Shown here: piece by piece, positions 1-11,057 of the stretch
Numbering within the stretch: position 1 is the stretch's first letter
Layout of the letters: each line of letters opens with the position of its first letter
Assembly: GCA_026545225.1 (NCBI GenBank)
Contig: CM048846.1
Location: 21,264,001 to 21,328,000 of the forward strand
Source of the DNA: Cornus controversa
Lineage: Eukaryota > Streptophyta > Magnoliopsida > Cornales > Cornaceae
DNA length: 64,000 nucleotides
Reading direction: 5' to 3'
The notes under the pieces: model-generated
Seen by the model: only the letters and a program-made list of their open reading frames with translations
Databases searched by the model: none
What the model was told of the DNA's origin: nothing
Position numbers and translations under genes: made by a program

Positions 1-1015
1 CATTATGTACCAATAAATTTCAGAAGAAGTGCTTTGGCTGTAAGCTGCAACACTAAGAAAATGATAGTTGTGCATGCAATGTTCCAACATGCTATAGGCA
101 AACTATGTAATGGCATAAATTATTTAGTGCTTCCTTTCCACATACTTGTTTTAGTGAACTCATAGTTCTTTCCCTTTGTCAGTTTATATTCCTGTAACCT
201 TTTGATTTTGTGCAAGTCTGTTATGCATTGGCAAGTTTGTTAGGCAAAATAACAAGTGCTTGTGATGGTGTCTTTGTAAGAAGAATAGGCACATGTTTGA
301 TGGGAGGAATTGAAGCTCAAGGATTGGATTGGGTTTTGGCTTCTAATTTCTGTTCATGAGCAGCTTTATTATCTTGTCTCTTCGTACATTTTCTGGTGCA
401 ACAAGAATGGATATGGATCCGGGTATGACACAATACGGAGTCAAATCTCAAAAAATAGGACACAAAATAATAGTAGTATAATATATAAGAATAAGTTTTA
501 GACATTTTATCCTAAATGTGATATTCTAGTTTTAGAAATTTTATATTTTTTCCCCATTAATATATTTTAAAATTGCATTGAAATCATATCATTCTAAAAA
601 AATTCTTTTACAAAATTACCTTGTTCTGAAAGTGTCCCAAATGTATACATGCAGTGTCCTAGTCATGTCCAAATTTCAAAATTAAGTGTCATGTTTTTTA
701 GTTGAATGTGCACTTGCGAGTGAATTTTGTAAAAATTCCAAGTTTACTAAATTCTTCCAAATAATAGTGGGAGAATGTAAATCTATACTATTATTAAATG
801 GCTAAAGAGTTTCAAATTACTTTAATTCTATCAAAATTCCTATTCTAACAGACTTAAGAATTTTATATCAACTACTAATAGACTCCTAAACTCTATCCAC
901 TAATGATAAACTCCTAATTTTTTTTATAAAATTATTTACTTCTATCAAAATTCCTCTACTAATATCAACTAATAATAATAGTAGACTCCAACACTCTTAA
1001 GACAAACTCTTTCTA
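1..1015. other. Non-coding AT-rich DNA
   Basis: I see no credible coding region here. Short ORFs at 310-505 overlap on both strands and resemble no family. The stretch could include the 3'UTR of a gene further left, but no stop-codon context supports this. Confidence 0.5.
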
Positions 1016-1480
1016 CCATGTTTGGTTGGAGTGATGCGTTGAGGAATGATGGAAGAGAGTAGGGATGTATGATCATTCCCATGTTTGATTGGAAAGAATG
1101 GAAGAGAGAGATGAAGCGAGGAATGAAACCCTTCATTGCTTTTAAGTTTTTTTATCCATCCAATATTGGGTGGGAGAGAGGAGGGAAAAAGGCAATTAAC
1201 TACCTAAATATATATAATACCAATTTTAACCTTTACAAGAAATTGCTTTTTTTTTTTATAATTTTATATAATGAAAGTATATCGGTAAAAAATATAAAAA
1301 TTCGTATCCCCTTTCTTTCAACCATACAAAAAAGAAGGTGTCACCACATCTATCATTTTCACTATCCCATCCATTCAACCAAACAAACAGTGAGGGAGAC
1401 ACCTTTCTTTCGGGGATGCCTCATTCATCCCTCTTCCTCTTTCTTTCGTCCATTTTTCCATTTCTCTAACCAAACGGAGC
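1016..1480. mobile_element. Harbinger-like MITE (putative)
   Basis: The ends are related inverted repeats: CCATGTTTGGTTGGAG at the left, and GCTCCGTTTGGTTAGAG when the right end is read on the other strand. Both are flanked by CTA (1013-1015 and 1481-1483), a possible 3-bp target duplication. Both arms contain purine-rich inverted similarity (GAATGATGGAAGAGAG-type). A 161-residue ORF at 1069-1554 crosses the element but is low complexity and not a credible gene. A 3-bp duplication and TTTGGTT-type ends suit a PIF/Harbinger MITE, but a 3-bp match is weak evidence. Confidence 0.5.
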
Positions 1481-1957
1481 CTAAAATTCAAAACAAAAAA
1501 ATTACATCGGCTCTTCCTATCCCTAAAATTCAGAAGAAAAAAAAATATTGGTAACACCTCTGGAGAAGGTTTGGGAATGCGAATCCAATGTATGCCAACT
1601 TTGCATCATAATCTTTGACAAGTTATTTGGTCCATTTGTTTTTCATATTGCTAGAGATGTGAACTGCTTCGGATGAAATTTTCATCTCTATTATTTTGTA
1701 TTAAATTTTGATGTGCATCACCATCTAAGTCTAACTAATTTTCTGATTGATTTGTTAGAGTGATATTTTTAGTTTATTTTTCCTTTTTTTTAGTGGACGA
1801 GGCCTGTTTAATGCTAAAGAAAATAATAAAATTCTTTGATGGGTCTGTTTTGCAGTGGAAGGTATAAGTTATACAGTGTAATGTAGTCTTTGTTTGGTTA
1901 AAAAATCTTTGCTTTAGTACGGGTACATTTAAGTTTTTATCTCAGATTTGGTATTAC

Positions 1958-2614
1958 CAGGCTGTAACTCCGGCGGGTTAGAGGTACAATTCAGACTCAA
2001 TTCTACATATGAAATATTCAACTCTAATTCAACCATAACTCTATTTCCAACCATAACTCTATTTCCAACCCTAGCCTAACCCATCTTTAAATTTTTAAAC
2101 TCGAGTTTACAACTTAGGTTGAAATTTTAGGTTAGAAAGTTGGGTTAATTCGAGTTATCAATATCACCAATCTCCATGTTGAAAATTTAAAGTGATGTTT
2201 AATAAGTTTCACATTAGATTATTCCTAAACACAAAAAAAATTAAGAACTTAATGCAAATTTCTAAAAAATTACAAACAAAATTTTAGAAAATTAATTATT
2301 CAAAGTGTTAACATAGAATAAATTAAAATTTAAATAAAGAAAGTTGAAAGAAAAAAAAGTTATCATAATTTGAATATTATATATAATATATTTAAAATAA
2401 AAAATATGCATAAAAATAATATTACAATTCAAGTTCGGGTTGGGCTCGGATTGTTGGGACCTTAACCCAAGTCCAACCCTAATTAAGTTCGAGTTGAGAT
2501 TTTTTAATCCAAACTCAACTCTAATTATAAAAATAGTTGTAATTGCTCAAACCCGTAAAAAATCAAGCTAGACTCGGGTTGGGTTCGGGTTGCCCAACCC
2601 AAGTTACACCTCTA
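1958..2614. mobile_element. hAT-like non-autonomous element with 8-bp TSD
   Basis: The sequence is flanked by identical 8-bp copies of GGTATTAC (1950-1957 and 2615-2622), the duplication length produced by hAT transposases. The left end begins CAGGCTGTAACTCC and the right end, read inward on the other strand, begins TAGAGGTGTAACTTGG, so the ends are imperfect inverted repeats. The interior is AT-rich, with several GGGTTGGGTTCGGGTTG-type and CCAACCCTAA-type blocks that can pair across the element. There is no transposase ORF, so it would have moved using enzyme from elsewhere. Confidence 0.75.
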
Positions 2615-2872
2615 GGTATTACTACTTCCTTTAGAGTAATGTTACATTTATTAGAACTTAAGATGGAAAGAAGTTGAGGGAGTGCAAAAGAGAATATATG
2701 TATGTATATTAAAATATATATAAAAAAAGAAAAAAAATTACTAAGAGAAATCCAATTTAATTACCATTCTTACTATATCATTTGATAAGATTCATTTAGT
2801 TTGATAAAATATTAAAATTTATGAAATGTGTAATATGTATCAAAGTAGAGAATATTTATGTCTTTTCCATAT

Positions 2873-3051
2873 GAGCAATGCTACATGTCATGAAAATATT
2901 TCATGAATTTTTATCTTGAATGATGTGGCAATTAAATGGTGAGTTAGTATTACTGGGATTCCCCCCATACACGGAATGTCAATGGTATTATTACTTGTCA
3001 CATCATTTATGAAGACAATTCATGATAAAATTTCATGACGTTTAACATTTC
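2873..3051. mobile_element. Short MITE with long flanking duplication
   Basis: The two halves are inverted repeats of each other: GCTACATGTCATGAAAAT at the left pairs with the complement of the stretch around TTTCATGACGTTTAACATTT at the right, and GATGTGGCAA pairs with TTGTCACATC. The element is flanked by 11 identical bases, CTTTTCCATAT (2862-2872 and 3052-3062). That is long for hAT (8) or Mutator (9-11), so superfamily is uncertain. It has no coding capacity. Confidence 0.65.
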
Positions 3052-3062
3052 CTTTTCCATAT

Positions 3063-3900
3063 TAGCACGTCGCATTGCAAATAATTATTCGTGATACGTA
3101 GGACTGGGCTGCTCTTTTGTTAAGTATACACACGCATCATAAACTATTAATAATTAATAATATTGTTAGTTGTCTACCTAATGGTGAGACGTGACTTTGC
3201 TTTGGCATGAAGTTTTCTGGCTCTCAATATTCATTGTTTTCTGTGACAAAGAGTTATTCCAATGGTAAAAAAATTAACTTATTATTAATTTTTTAATTTT
3301 GTTTTCAAAACCTTTAATTTTATTTGTTTGTTTGAATTATTTGAGTATACATCTCTATTAATTCATATATATAAATACACACATGACTTGTATTCTACTT
3401 TGCGGGTTTTCTTACTTATTATTTGTGAGTATGCAATTTGATTCACAAAACAAGGTGTGTATCAAAAATTATATTTTTTTATTAATTTACTTGGTTAGGT
3501 TATGCTATAAATTCTTACAAAAGATTTTGATATATAAATTGAAGTGTTCATTTTTATAGAAATTTTAAATTGTAGAGAATCATTTGATTGATTGTTCTAA
3601 TTTTTTGTCATGTAATGGATAGATCACCGCAAAAATGAGGTATATTATTGTTAGAGGGACTAACTTGATCTATTTCAGATTCTAATAAAAAAAAAATTTG
3701 AATATATAAAAATAGGTATGCCAGACCGAAATTATAATTAATTATATCAAGCACGAGTCAAAATATTTGACCTCATTTATATTGAATAAATATTGCAAAT
3801 ATATTTGTAATGCATTGAAATTTGCAATACTTTTTCACTTTCATTGGTATTTTCCTAATTAATTTAGTTAATAAATGCGACACTCTCCTCATTCAATTTT
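3063..3900. other. Non-coding AT-rich DNA
   Basis: Nothing recognisable was found on either strand. The stretch is AT-rich with scattered homopolymers and leads into the promoter-like sequence at 3.9 kb. Confidence 0.45.
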
Positions 3901-3978
3901 CACTTTAGATTTCCTTTTCACTCTCTCTTTCCCGTAAGAAAATATAAAAAAGGCTACACTGGGCCTTAGGCCCGTTAA
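3901..3978 (+). promoter_or_regulatory. Candidate promoter with TATA-like and site II motifs
   Basis: A TATA-like run (AAAATATAAAAAAGG, about 3940-3953) is followed by TGGGCC and GGCCC motifs at 3960-3973. These are the site II type elements bound by TCP factors in promoters of constitutively expressed plant genes. CTAGGGTT telo-box-like sequences occur downstream at 4021-4028 and 4211-4218. The combination suggests a + strand promoter. The next + strand gene is the FRIGIDA-like gene about 7 kb downstream, so the link is an inference. Confidence 0.45.
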
Positions 3979-4277
3979 ATGTTCAAGAAACATCATATTT
4001 TTCCCACTCAAGAACAGTTGCTAGGGTTCGTATCGTACTCGGGAGTCAGGAAGAAGAGGATAAGCTTCCCTGAACAGCGATATATATATATATATCTATC
4101 TATCTGTCAGAAATATCTATCAGAAATATACTTTGCCTTTCGAAAAAATATATATACTTTGCCTTGCCCCATCCTCTCCAACGGAAACAGTTTCCATCTG
4201 AGAACAGAACCTAGGGTTTCTATTTATCTCGTCAGTGAACTCTGTTCATTGAAGTTTTTTTTTTTGCACCTTTCAAG
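3979..4277 (+). other. Candidate non-coding first exon (5'UTR)
   Basis: Pyrimidine-rich leader-like sequence with telo-box motifs ends at TTCAAG|GTACGC, a good plant 5' splice site at 4277/4278. A reading frame starts at 3979 but its protein is low complexity and reads through this donor. A matching acceptor (TCTCTCTTGCAG, ending at 11036) lies just before the FRIGIDA-like start codon. If the two are joined the intron would be about 6.8 kb. Nothing in the sequence proves the join. Confidence 0.3.
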
Positions 4278-4384
4278 GTACGCCATCTTCTTTTTTCTGT
4301 AATTCCATATACATATATACATGCACATATGTAAGATATAGAATAGATTAGTAGGAAGAAAAGAGTTTCTTTATAAAAAAAATT

Positions 4385-4620
4385 AGTACCTATTGTGGAT
4401 AAATTGCAATTTTCAGTGAGGATGATACGAAATATGCATTCATGTTGGTAGAAAAATGTGGTTTTGGAATGAATTCCAAAATGGAGATGGTGTTTATTTC
4501 AAGTTGTCAATTTCTGTCATTAGTAATTCAAGAAAAGCCTGAAAATGCAACGGGAAATCTGGTTTTATGGACTCTAGGTTAAGGAAATTACTTGAATTTA
4601 CTCGAGCATTATCTTCCATT
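4385..4620. repeat. Direct repeat copy A (about 200 bp, diverged)
   Basis: Shares many blocks in the same order with 5690-5890: AGTACCT, GAATTCCAAAATGG, TTTCAAG, GGAATCTGGTTTA, GACTCTAG. The copies are visibly diverged. The roughly 1-kb stretch between them holds a LINE ORF1 fragment. Confidence 0.65.
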
Positions 4621-4746
4621 GTATTTTCTATTCATATAGGTTCCTTCAGAGATACCATTGGCCTATTCACAGTAATCATGTATTGGGACTTTTTTCTTTC
4701 ACAATGGGTTCAACCCAATTACTATCCCCAATTTCTGACCCAATTA

Positions 4747-5560
4747 TTATTTCTTCTGATGTTTTACTAGTTGTTCTCTTTGATTCTTCTTTGTAACAGT
4801 AATCCACCCTTCTCCTTCATTTTCAATTTGCTCTGGACTCACCTTTTCCTCCATACCAGTTGTAGTACTGACTTTAGCAACATGACAGCTTTTCAAGAAG
4901 CGCCAAAGATTTAACAATAAGAAAATCTCAAAGGAACCCACTGATACTCAGCATAAATGGTGTTTTTTTTTTTCACCATTTGGCAGAACAAGTTTAAATT
5001 CCCTAATGAGATCTTTTCCAGCTTCAATTTCAACACAAATTCTTGCATAACTCACACCTTTCTTCTCCCCAGTCATAGAATCTGCATATTAAGGTTTACC
5101 GATAGCACTAGCAATATAACTCAACCCTTTCTCATTCCAAAATTCCAATGGAGCATTTGAAATTTTGACCCAAATCGGAAGCTTATCAGGCCGATACTTA
5201 TGCAAAGACATACCCATGTGCCATTTCTTTAAAACAATGCGTCTGTCAGCAAAGTTCCATGTCTAGTTTATTTTTGAAATTGAAGAAAAAGAACCCCTTT
5301 TCAGTACCCAGAACCTCCGTCAGACCTATTTTCCCCCATAATTTCTGAGCTGTTGAGTTTATATGATGTAAGGAAGCTTCCTATCAACAAAATGCCCACC
5401 AATGCAACAATTCCAGGTATTAATGCCTTCATCGGAGACTGCTTCTGGCGGTTCCACCACTACCTCGTTGTTTTGAACGTTAGGAGGGAAAAATTGACAT
5501 TGCATTTTGGTTTACTGGGTTCACTTCACCCGCAACAATTTTTTGCCCAAGATCTATTTA
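4747..5560 (-). pseudogene. LINE ORF1 (DUF4283) fragment A
   Basis: Read on the minus strand, the region around 5060-5275 gives WVKISNAPLEFWNEKGLSY followed by IASAIGKP and, after an in-frame stop, a block like ADSMTGEKK then SYARICVEIEAG. This is the core of the DUF4283 domain found in plant L1-type LINE ORF1 (nucleic-acid-binding, Gag-like) proteins. A preceding block (NFADRRIVLKKWHMGM) also fits the family. The rest decays through stops and frameshifts. No reverse transcriptase is attached, so this is a dead partial copy. It lies between two diverged direct repeats. Confidence 0.7.
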
Positions 5561-5689
5561 TCTTTTGACCCATCATATCCATTGTTGGACCAAGTGGAAG
5601 AGAGAGAGAGAGTAGCAAATTTTCTAGAGAGATAAAATTCTAGAGTGAGATGCTCTCCACTTAGGGTATGATAAAGTTTTTAATTATTT

Positions 5690-5890
5690 TTAAGTACCTT
5701 TGTTGATATATTACAATGTTCGGGGGTAGGATTCAAAAAGTGTATTCAGTTGGGAGGAAAATGCATCTTTAGATATGAATTCCAAAATGGTGATGGATGT
5801 TCATTTCAAGATATCTGTAATTGGGGATTCAAGAGAAGTCCAAACATGTATAAGGAATCTGGTTTAGTAGACTCTAGATTAAGCAACTTA
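5690..5890. repeat. Direct repeat copy B (about 200 bp, diverged)
   Basis: Partner of the repeat at 4385-4620, in the same orientation. The pair could be an old tandem duplication later split by a LINE fragment, or the duplicated flank of a larger event. Confidence 0.65.
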
Positions 5891-5899
5891 TTATACGCA

Positions 5900-7854
5900 T
5901 ATAATACACGTATGTATGTATAATTGAATAAAACTTTCGTTTTCTGTACAAATTTCCAACTTAACTAATGGTACTCGTATTTTTTAGTTGAATTGTATGA
6001 TACATCTATTAATCGTTTCATGTATTATACATTATGAAAATGCTTGCATATATATTTTTTTCAAAGGTTACGTTGCCATTTTATTAAAAATGAAAAACAA
6101 TTTTTCAAATTGTGTGCAAATATAGTAACATAACAGTAGTTAACCTAACAAATTCATTTTTCCAATCAACAGAAAAGTTAATAGTTTTTTTTCTTGTGTG
6201 TCATAACTACTAAGTCTAGTATCATACAATCTTACATATCTAAGTTTTTTTTTTATTTATTTATTAATGTTATGATGGAATTCAACAATATAATTATACA
6301 AACTTTGTCAAAACTATCTATTAATAATTGGGATAAAAAAGATCTAAACAAATAAATATGCTACTTTATAAATGTTTTATAATACTTTTGCACCTTCATC
6401 ACTCTTTTAATTTTATTTTTCGATTAGAATATAATTTTAAAATAACAAAATAGTATAAAAGTAATGACTGTTGTAATATATATAAACAAATTATTTATAA
6501 TTGCTACTGTATATTTTACTATGATTTTTTATTAGGATTCGTATTATACCCGTATACATATATATACATGAATTTTAACAATATAAGGTTTTTTTATGCC
6601 AGATTTTTAAACGTACATTTTAAGAAAGAATCGAACAATACTCGTACGTATCCGGTCTCACATGCCAATTTTTTTTCCGTTCCTTATTTTACAAACTATG
6701 GTATTCGTGGTTTGTTAAGTACAGGGTTTTGTTTTGAACTAATAATCTTGTAGTTAATAGTTTAAGGTGATAAAATCGAACAAGAGATCAATGATCAGAT
6801 TTTGACTTATTCAAACATCTACACACCCACACACCCACACCCACACATATATGTATGTATGATAAATTTCACTTATTCAAGCATGTAGAATCTCATCCTC
6901 ATCATTGTCTCTTAATTTGGAAATAAGCAAGGTTCACGATCAACTCTTGTTATGCTATAAAAAACAAGGTTGAATTTTAAAATAATAATTGTCTTTGGAA
7001 GTACTTTTTTGGTAAGAAATTTATATGCCATTTTTGAACTGATTTTTTAGTTTTCACTCTTCAACAGTCCATCATTTAGGTTTGAATTTTTGTTTTCTAA
7101 AGCATATTTGACTAGTTAAAAGCAAATTATTTTCTTTCATATTTTACATTCATGTTTCTGAGAAATTAACTGAGGTTTGGAGGAATCCTCTTCCCTTTGT
7201 AACACAATTGACATGTTATATGGCTCATAGAAATAGGGAAATGTGACCGATATATGGGTTATATTATTCAAGATATGGAAGAGACTATTTGGCATTGTAG
7301 TGCTCTCTTACCAACCATTATGGACTATTCAAAAACCGTTACAGTTGTAAATTTTAAAAGGGCTGATATAATGCCCCGTAGGTGGTGATATCATTACACA
7401 ATGGCCATGATTTAAAACTCCAATCATAGTTATGGTGATGGTAATGAAAGCTGGCAATGGAGGTAGGGGTAGCATTAATGATGGTAGTGGAGTAGTTTTT
7501 CAACGGTGATTGTACTAGTTATAGTGCTTACATCGTACATGATGTTGATGGTGGTATTTGTAATCGTCTTTTTTGTAGCTAATGATGAGTTTTATTACCA
7601 GAAAACAAAAGATACACTATGGCTCAAGACTTGTAACCAAGCCTCCTTAAAAGAGGTTTAATACACATTATTTAGTCTCTCAAAGAGAGAAAGGTAGTAG
7701 CATGATGTCATGACCAACAACCTTTCACAATCCTAGAGGAAAAGCTAGAACCTTTTTAGCCCAAGAGGTAGGCATACGGACTTGAAGACCCTTGCAACTG
7801 AAGGGGATAACCGGATAAGTGAGTAAAGCAAAATAAAAAGAACCAAGAAGCCAT

Positions 7855-7898
<44 letters not shown>

Positions 7899-8080
7899 GA
7901 TCCCATGATTTATTATGGAGATTTCTTTATTTGCTTAATGTAAGACTTCTTAGTCAAGCTGGACTCTTCCTTCTTCTCCTCCTGATAAGGGATATTCAAG
8001 TTATGTTCATTTTGAGACTCTTCTTTAGAAAGAACGAGTTAGGAACTCTAAACATGTTTGCTGAAGTTCCGAGTCCGTAT
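5900..8080. other. Non-coding DNA
   Basis: AT-rich sequence without credible genes. Short ORFs (for example 6568-6753) match no family. A (GA)n microsatellite lies near its right end. Confidence 0.45.
7857..7895. repeat. (GA)n microsatellite
   Basis: About 19 uninterrupted GA units, ending in GAGGTAGATCC. Confidence 0.95.
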
Positions 8081-8089
8081 CATAGTCAT

Positions 8090-8460
8090 TAGGATTGGCT
8101 TTTTTTGCTCTTAGCTTTCTTGGGAGGCCTAGAAGAATTGTGTTGGGGGGTGCAAGATTTTAAAGAGCCAAAGTCTTGCAAAAGAGACATTTTTGTATAT
8201 TCAAGGAATTTCAACCCCAATATTATAGGGGCCAACTACTGTGGCTGAGTGTAAAGGAAAAAGTCTGGGGATATGTTGGTTAGTATTAATTTTAACACCG
8301 ACTTTGGCACATGCCTACTCTTAATGTGATTCAGATAAAGTGGGTTTCCAAATATAGTAGCCATGAAAATTAAGCCGTGTTTATTTAATAATTTCATGGC
8401 ACATTATAAAATTTAACCCACATCAAGACCCTAGAGAGATTGCATCTAGATAGATGCATT
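8090..8460 (-). pseudogene. LINE ORF1 (DUF4283) fragment B
   Basis: The minus strand reads WVKFYNVP, then LLNKHGL, then IFMATIFGNPLYLNHI, with spacing typical of the DUF4283 core of plant LINE ORF1 proteins. The residues differ clearly from fragment A at 4.7-5.6 kb, so it comes from a separate element. A short lysine-rich tail (around RPPKKAKSKK) follows. Stops and an uncertain start show it is not functional. Confidence 0.5.
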
Positions 8461-8576
8461 TCCTGTTGCCAGTGTCACAGAACAATAAGCTTCCACAAAA
8501 CAATAACTTCCCCCAAAATTACTGGGCCACCTTCAATAATTTTCTCCATGAATCCTCATTGTTGAGATTGAAGCTA

Positions 8577-8960
8577 TGTTACATGGACTCTTCAAAAGTA
8601 GTTGAAGTATTCGTGTCAGACACTATACTCGAACATGGGTATGAGACATGTGTTCGACACTTTTGGTTGGACATGCACCTAAAAAGCATATCTAATGATT
8701 CAATTTTAATATATTATTGCTTCAAACTGAGTGAAATGCTTATATTAAACATTGTGTAACATAAATAAATTATTTTAATCTATAAAATTAAATAAAAATC
8801 TTAGATAATATGAATATTTAGCTGTGTCCTTTTGTTTGGTGATTTGATATGTCTGATGCTTGGATACATACCCGAACCCCGACACACGTACTCTAGTTTA
8901 GGTACCATAGGACTGAAGATGTAGAACATATTATCAGGATTCAAGAGTGATTGTTCTAGA
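8577..8960. repeat. Dispersed repeat, copy 1 (GTGTCCGACAC family)
   Basis: Contains TTCGTGTCAGACACTATACTCGAACATGG-like sequence and a second arm with CCCGAACCCCGACACACGTA. It resembles the repeats at 41073-41530, 58538-58966 and 59585-60170, all rich in (C)GTGTCGGACAC or CGTATCCGATAC words around an AT-rich middle. It has no coding capacity. The class is not known to me; a MITE or SINE is possible. Confidence 0.45.
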
Positions 8961-9957
8961 TAGTTCTTGCTGCCAAATTTTTTCGGTCCAAATGTTGACA
9001 TAATGGAAAGATTCTTATTTATGAAATACCAAGGGATGGTTCTTTTGCGAAAATCCTTCAGAAGATACATCAAGAGGCACTTCAGTAGGTCATTTTGGAT
9101 TAAAGGGGCTAACATTAAGTTTTACAAGTGTTTGTTTAGGATTGCCGATATTTATTGGGTAATTGGCCTTTACCCATCTGGAGTATCTTTAGTTGATTTG
9201 GACTGGGCAACAACTGGTTGGATCCTTTGATGAACCACTCCAGAGTAGCTGAATCGGGTGGGATCCAAATTCTTTTGCCATCTCATAGTGTTAGAATCTT
9301 TTGTTTCAACTGAAAAAGTAAATATGTACTTCCTTTGCATCTGAAAAAATGCTTGTAAAGTTCATTGACAAATGCACCTTATTTATCTTTTTGTTTATTT
9401 ATTTTTAGCTGTTACCTGCACCTTTTCTTTGCTTTTAAAATCAAAATGAGTATTACTGAAATTCTAACCATGTTGTTCCTTAAATTATTAATTTTGAAAT
9501 ATTTAATATTTGTTGGATTTGCCAGAGCATATATCTCTAACATATAAAATCTCACAACTGGTTTTTACAATGTTTGCAATTCAGCCATTTCATGTTCTTC
9601 TTTTCTAGATAGATCGATAGATAGGTTCATATTGATTGGTAGCAAGTTATCATATATAGGTTTGTTGAACCTAAAATCTTTGATGTACCAAAATGCATCA
9701 ATTGTGTTGAAAATGCATCATTTTCTTTGTTGTCAAGAAGAATTCAGACTAACAAATTTGAAACAAGTGATGTTCATTCCCCCTGCATATATAGGTTTTT
9801 TGCACCTAATGTTCAAGTAATTTTTGATGTTCAAAAATGCATCAACTGTGTTGCAAATGCATCATTTCTCTGATTTTAAGAAGTATGCAGACAAATGACA
9901 AATGCAAACTATTCCAGGAACCCTGAACTGAAGGTGGTATACTTTTGATATTGAGGG

Positions 9958-10294
9958 TTACAACAACAACCAAGCCTTTTCTTAATTACTTGGGGTCGTC
10001 TACATGAATCCTATGTTTTCATTCCACTCTATTTAAGGTCATATCCTCGGCCAATTCACATGCTATCATATCTTTCTTTACTAACTCTACCCATGTTAAC
10101 TTTGGTCTTCCTCTTTTGCCAGCATTACCCTCAATTTGGATTATGTCACTTTTCCTGACCGGCCCAGTTAAAGGTCTTCTTTGCACATGTCCAAACCATC
10201 TTTTAACCGATTTTCTCATTTTATCTCCAATTGATGCTACTCCAACCATCTCCCAAATGTGTTCATTTCTAATTCTAGGGTTAAAAGTCATTTA
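9958..10294 (-). mobile_element. 5'-truncated LINE (RTE-like) 3' end
   Basis: The minus-strand frame from 10291 to 10019 encodes a block typical of the C-terminal end of plant RTE-like LINE reverse transcriptases: RNEHIWEMVGVASIGDKMR, then RWFGHVQRRP, then GRPKLTWVELVKKDM. Immediately beyond the stop the minus strand shows the conserved 3' tail (GACCCCAAGTAATTAAG, then GGCTTGGTTGTTGTTG), ending in TTG units. The 5' part, including the catalytic RT motifs, is absent. This fits a 5'-truncated insertion made by target-primed reverse transcription. Confidence 0.75.
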
Positions 10295-10587
10295 TCAACT
10301 AAGCAGAAAACCAAGTTTAGGCTCCCTTGTCTATCTTTTTGAAGCAAAAAACCAAATTTATCAACGTGAAAGAATTCTTGCTTTCTGTCCTGAAACCTCT
10401 TTGACTTTGTTGCTGACTAGGATTTATGGGCATTCATTCTTTTGGATGCGAGTGGGGTGTCATATGGCCTTTTTCATGAAAATTCATAAATGATATTGAA
10501 GCAATGTATGGTTATAGTGAGTGTATTAGTTTTGAAACATGGATTACTTAAAGACAGCGCTGGCTTGGTTTTTCAGCAAGGATATTA

Positions 10588-10851
10588 CTCCCTCCGTCCC
10601 ATAATTTTTGAGATGTTTGGGGAATCCAACTTTTTATGGTGGGACCCACTTTTTAGTGTGATAATGAATGAATTTACATTTTAGTCCTTGTTTAAAAGTT
10701 AGTATTATTATTATATGGCGGGCCCAACTTTTAGGATAGTAGAGTTTGAAAAGGGTAGTTTAGGAATCATATAATCCATTTTAGGAAATAGACATATATT
10801 TTGGGACATCTCAAAAAAGAATAGTGGACTAAAATTATGGGACGGAGGGAG
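10588..10851. mobile_element. Stowaway MITE
   Basis: Perfect 21-bp terminal inverted repeats start CTCCCTCCGTCCCATAATTT at both ends, and TA dinucleotides flank them (10586-10587 and 10852-10853). These are the hallmarks of Stowaway (Tc1/mariner) MITEs. The element is 264 bp, non-coding, and lies about 190 bp upstream of the 3' splice site preceding the FRIGIDA-like start codon. Confidence 0.9.
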
Positions 10852-11057
10852 TATTAAAAGTCATAACGTGTTTCTATGTTCTCACAAGTAATAATTCTTT
10901 TGGTATGCTTACATATCAAAAAAAAAATTCTAGTGGTATGCTTACATTTCCATTTCACATATTGGGCGGATATTTTGACTTGGTATTTCACCAGCTGTCC
11001 TGTCTTTTAATGCATGTTGTAGAATCTCTCTTGCAGCTTCCAATAATTTGCATAGCA

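Noticed and set aside
1069..1554. 161-residue ORF
   Set aside because: It crosses the boundary of a MITE, is low complexity and matches no family.
10905..11057. Upstream extension of the FRIGIDA-like ORF (51 residues)
   Set aside because: A splice acceptor ends at 11036, and the encoded residues are unlike the family N-terminus.
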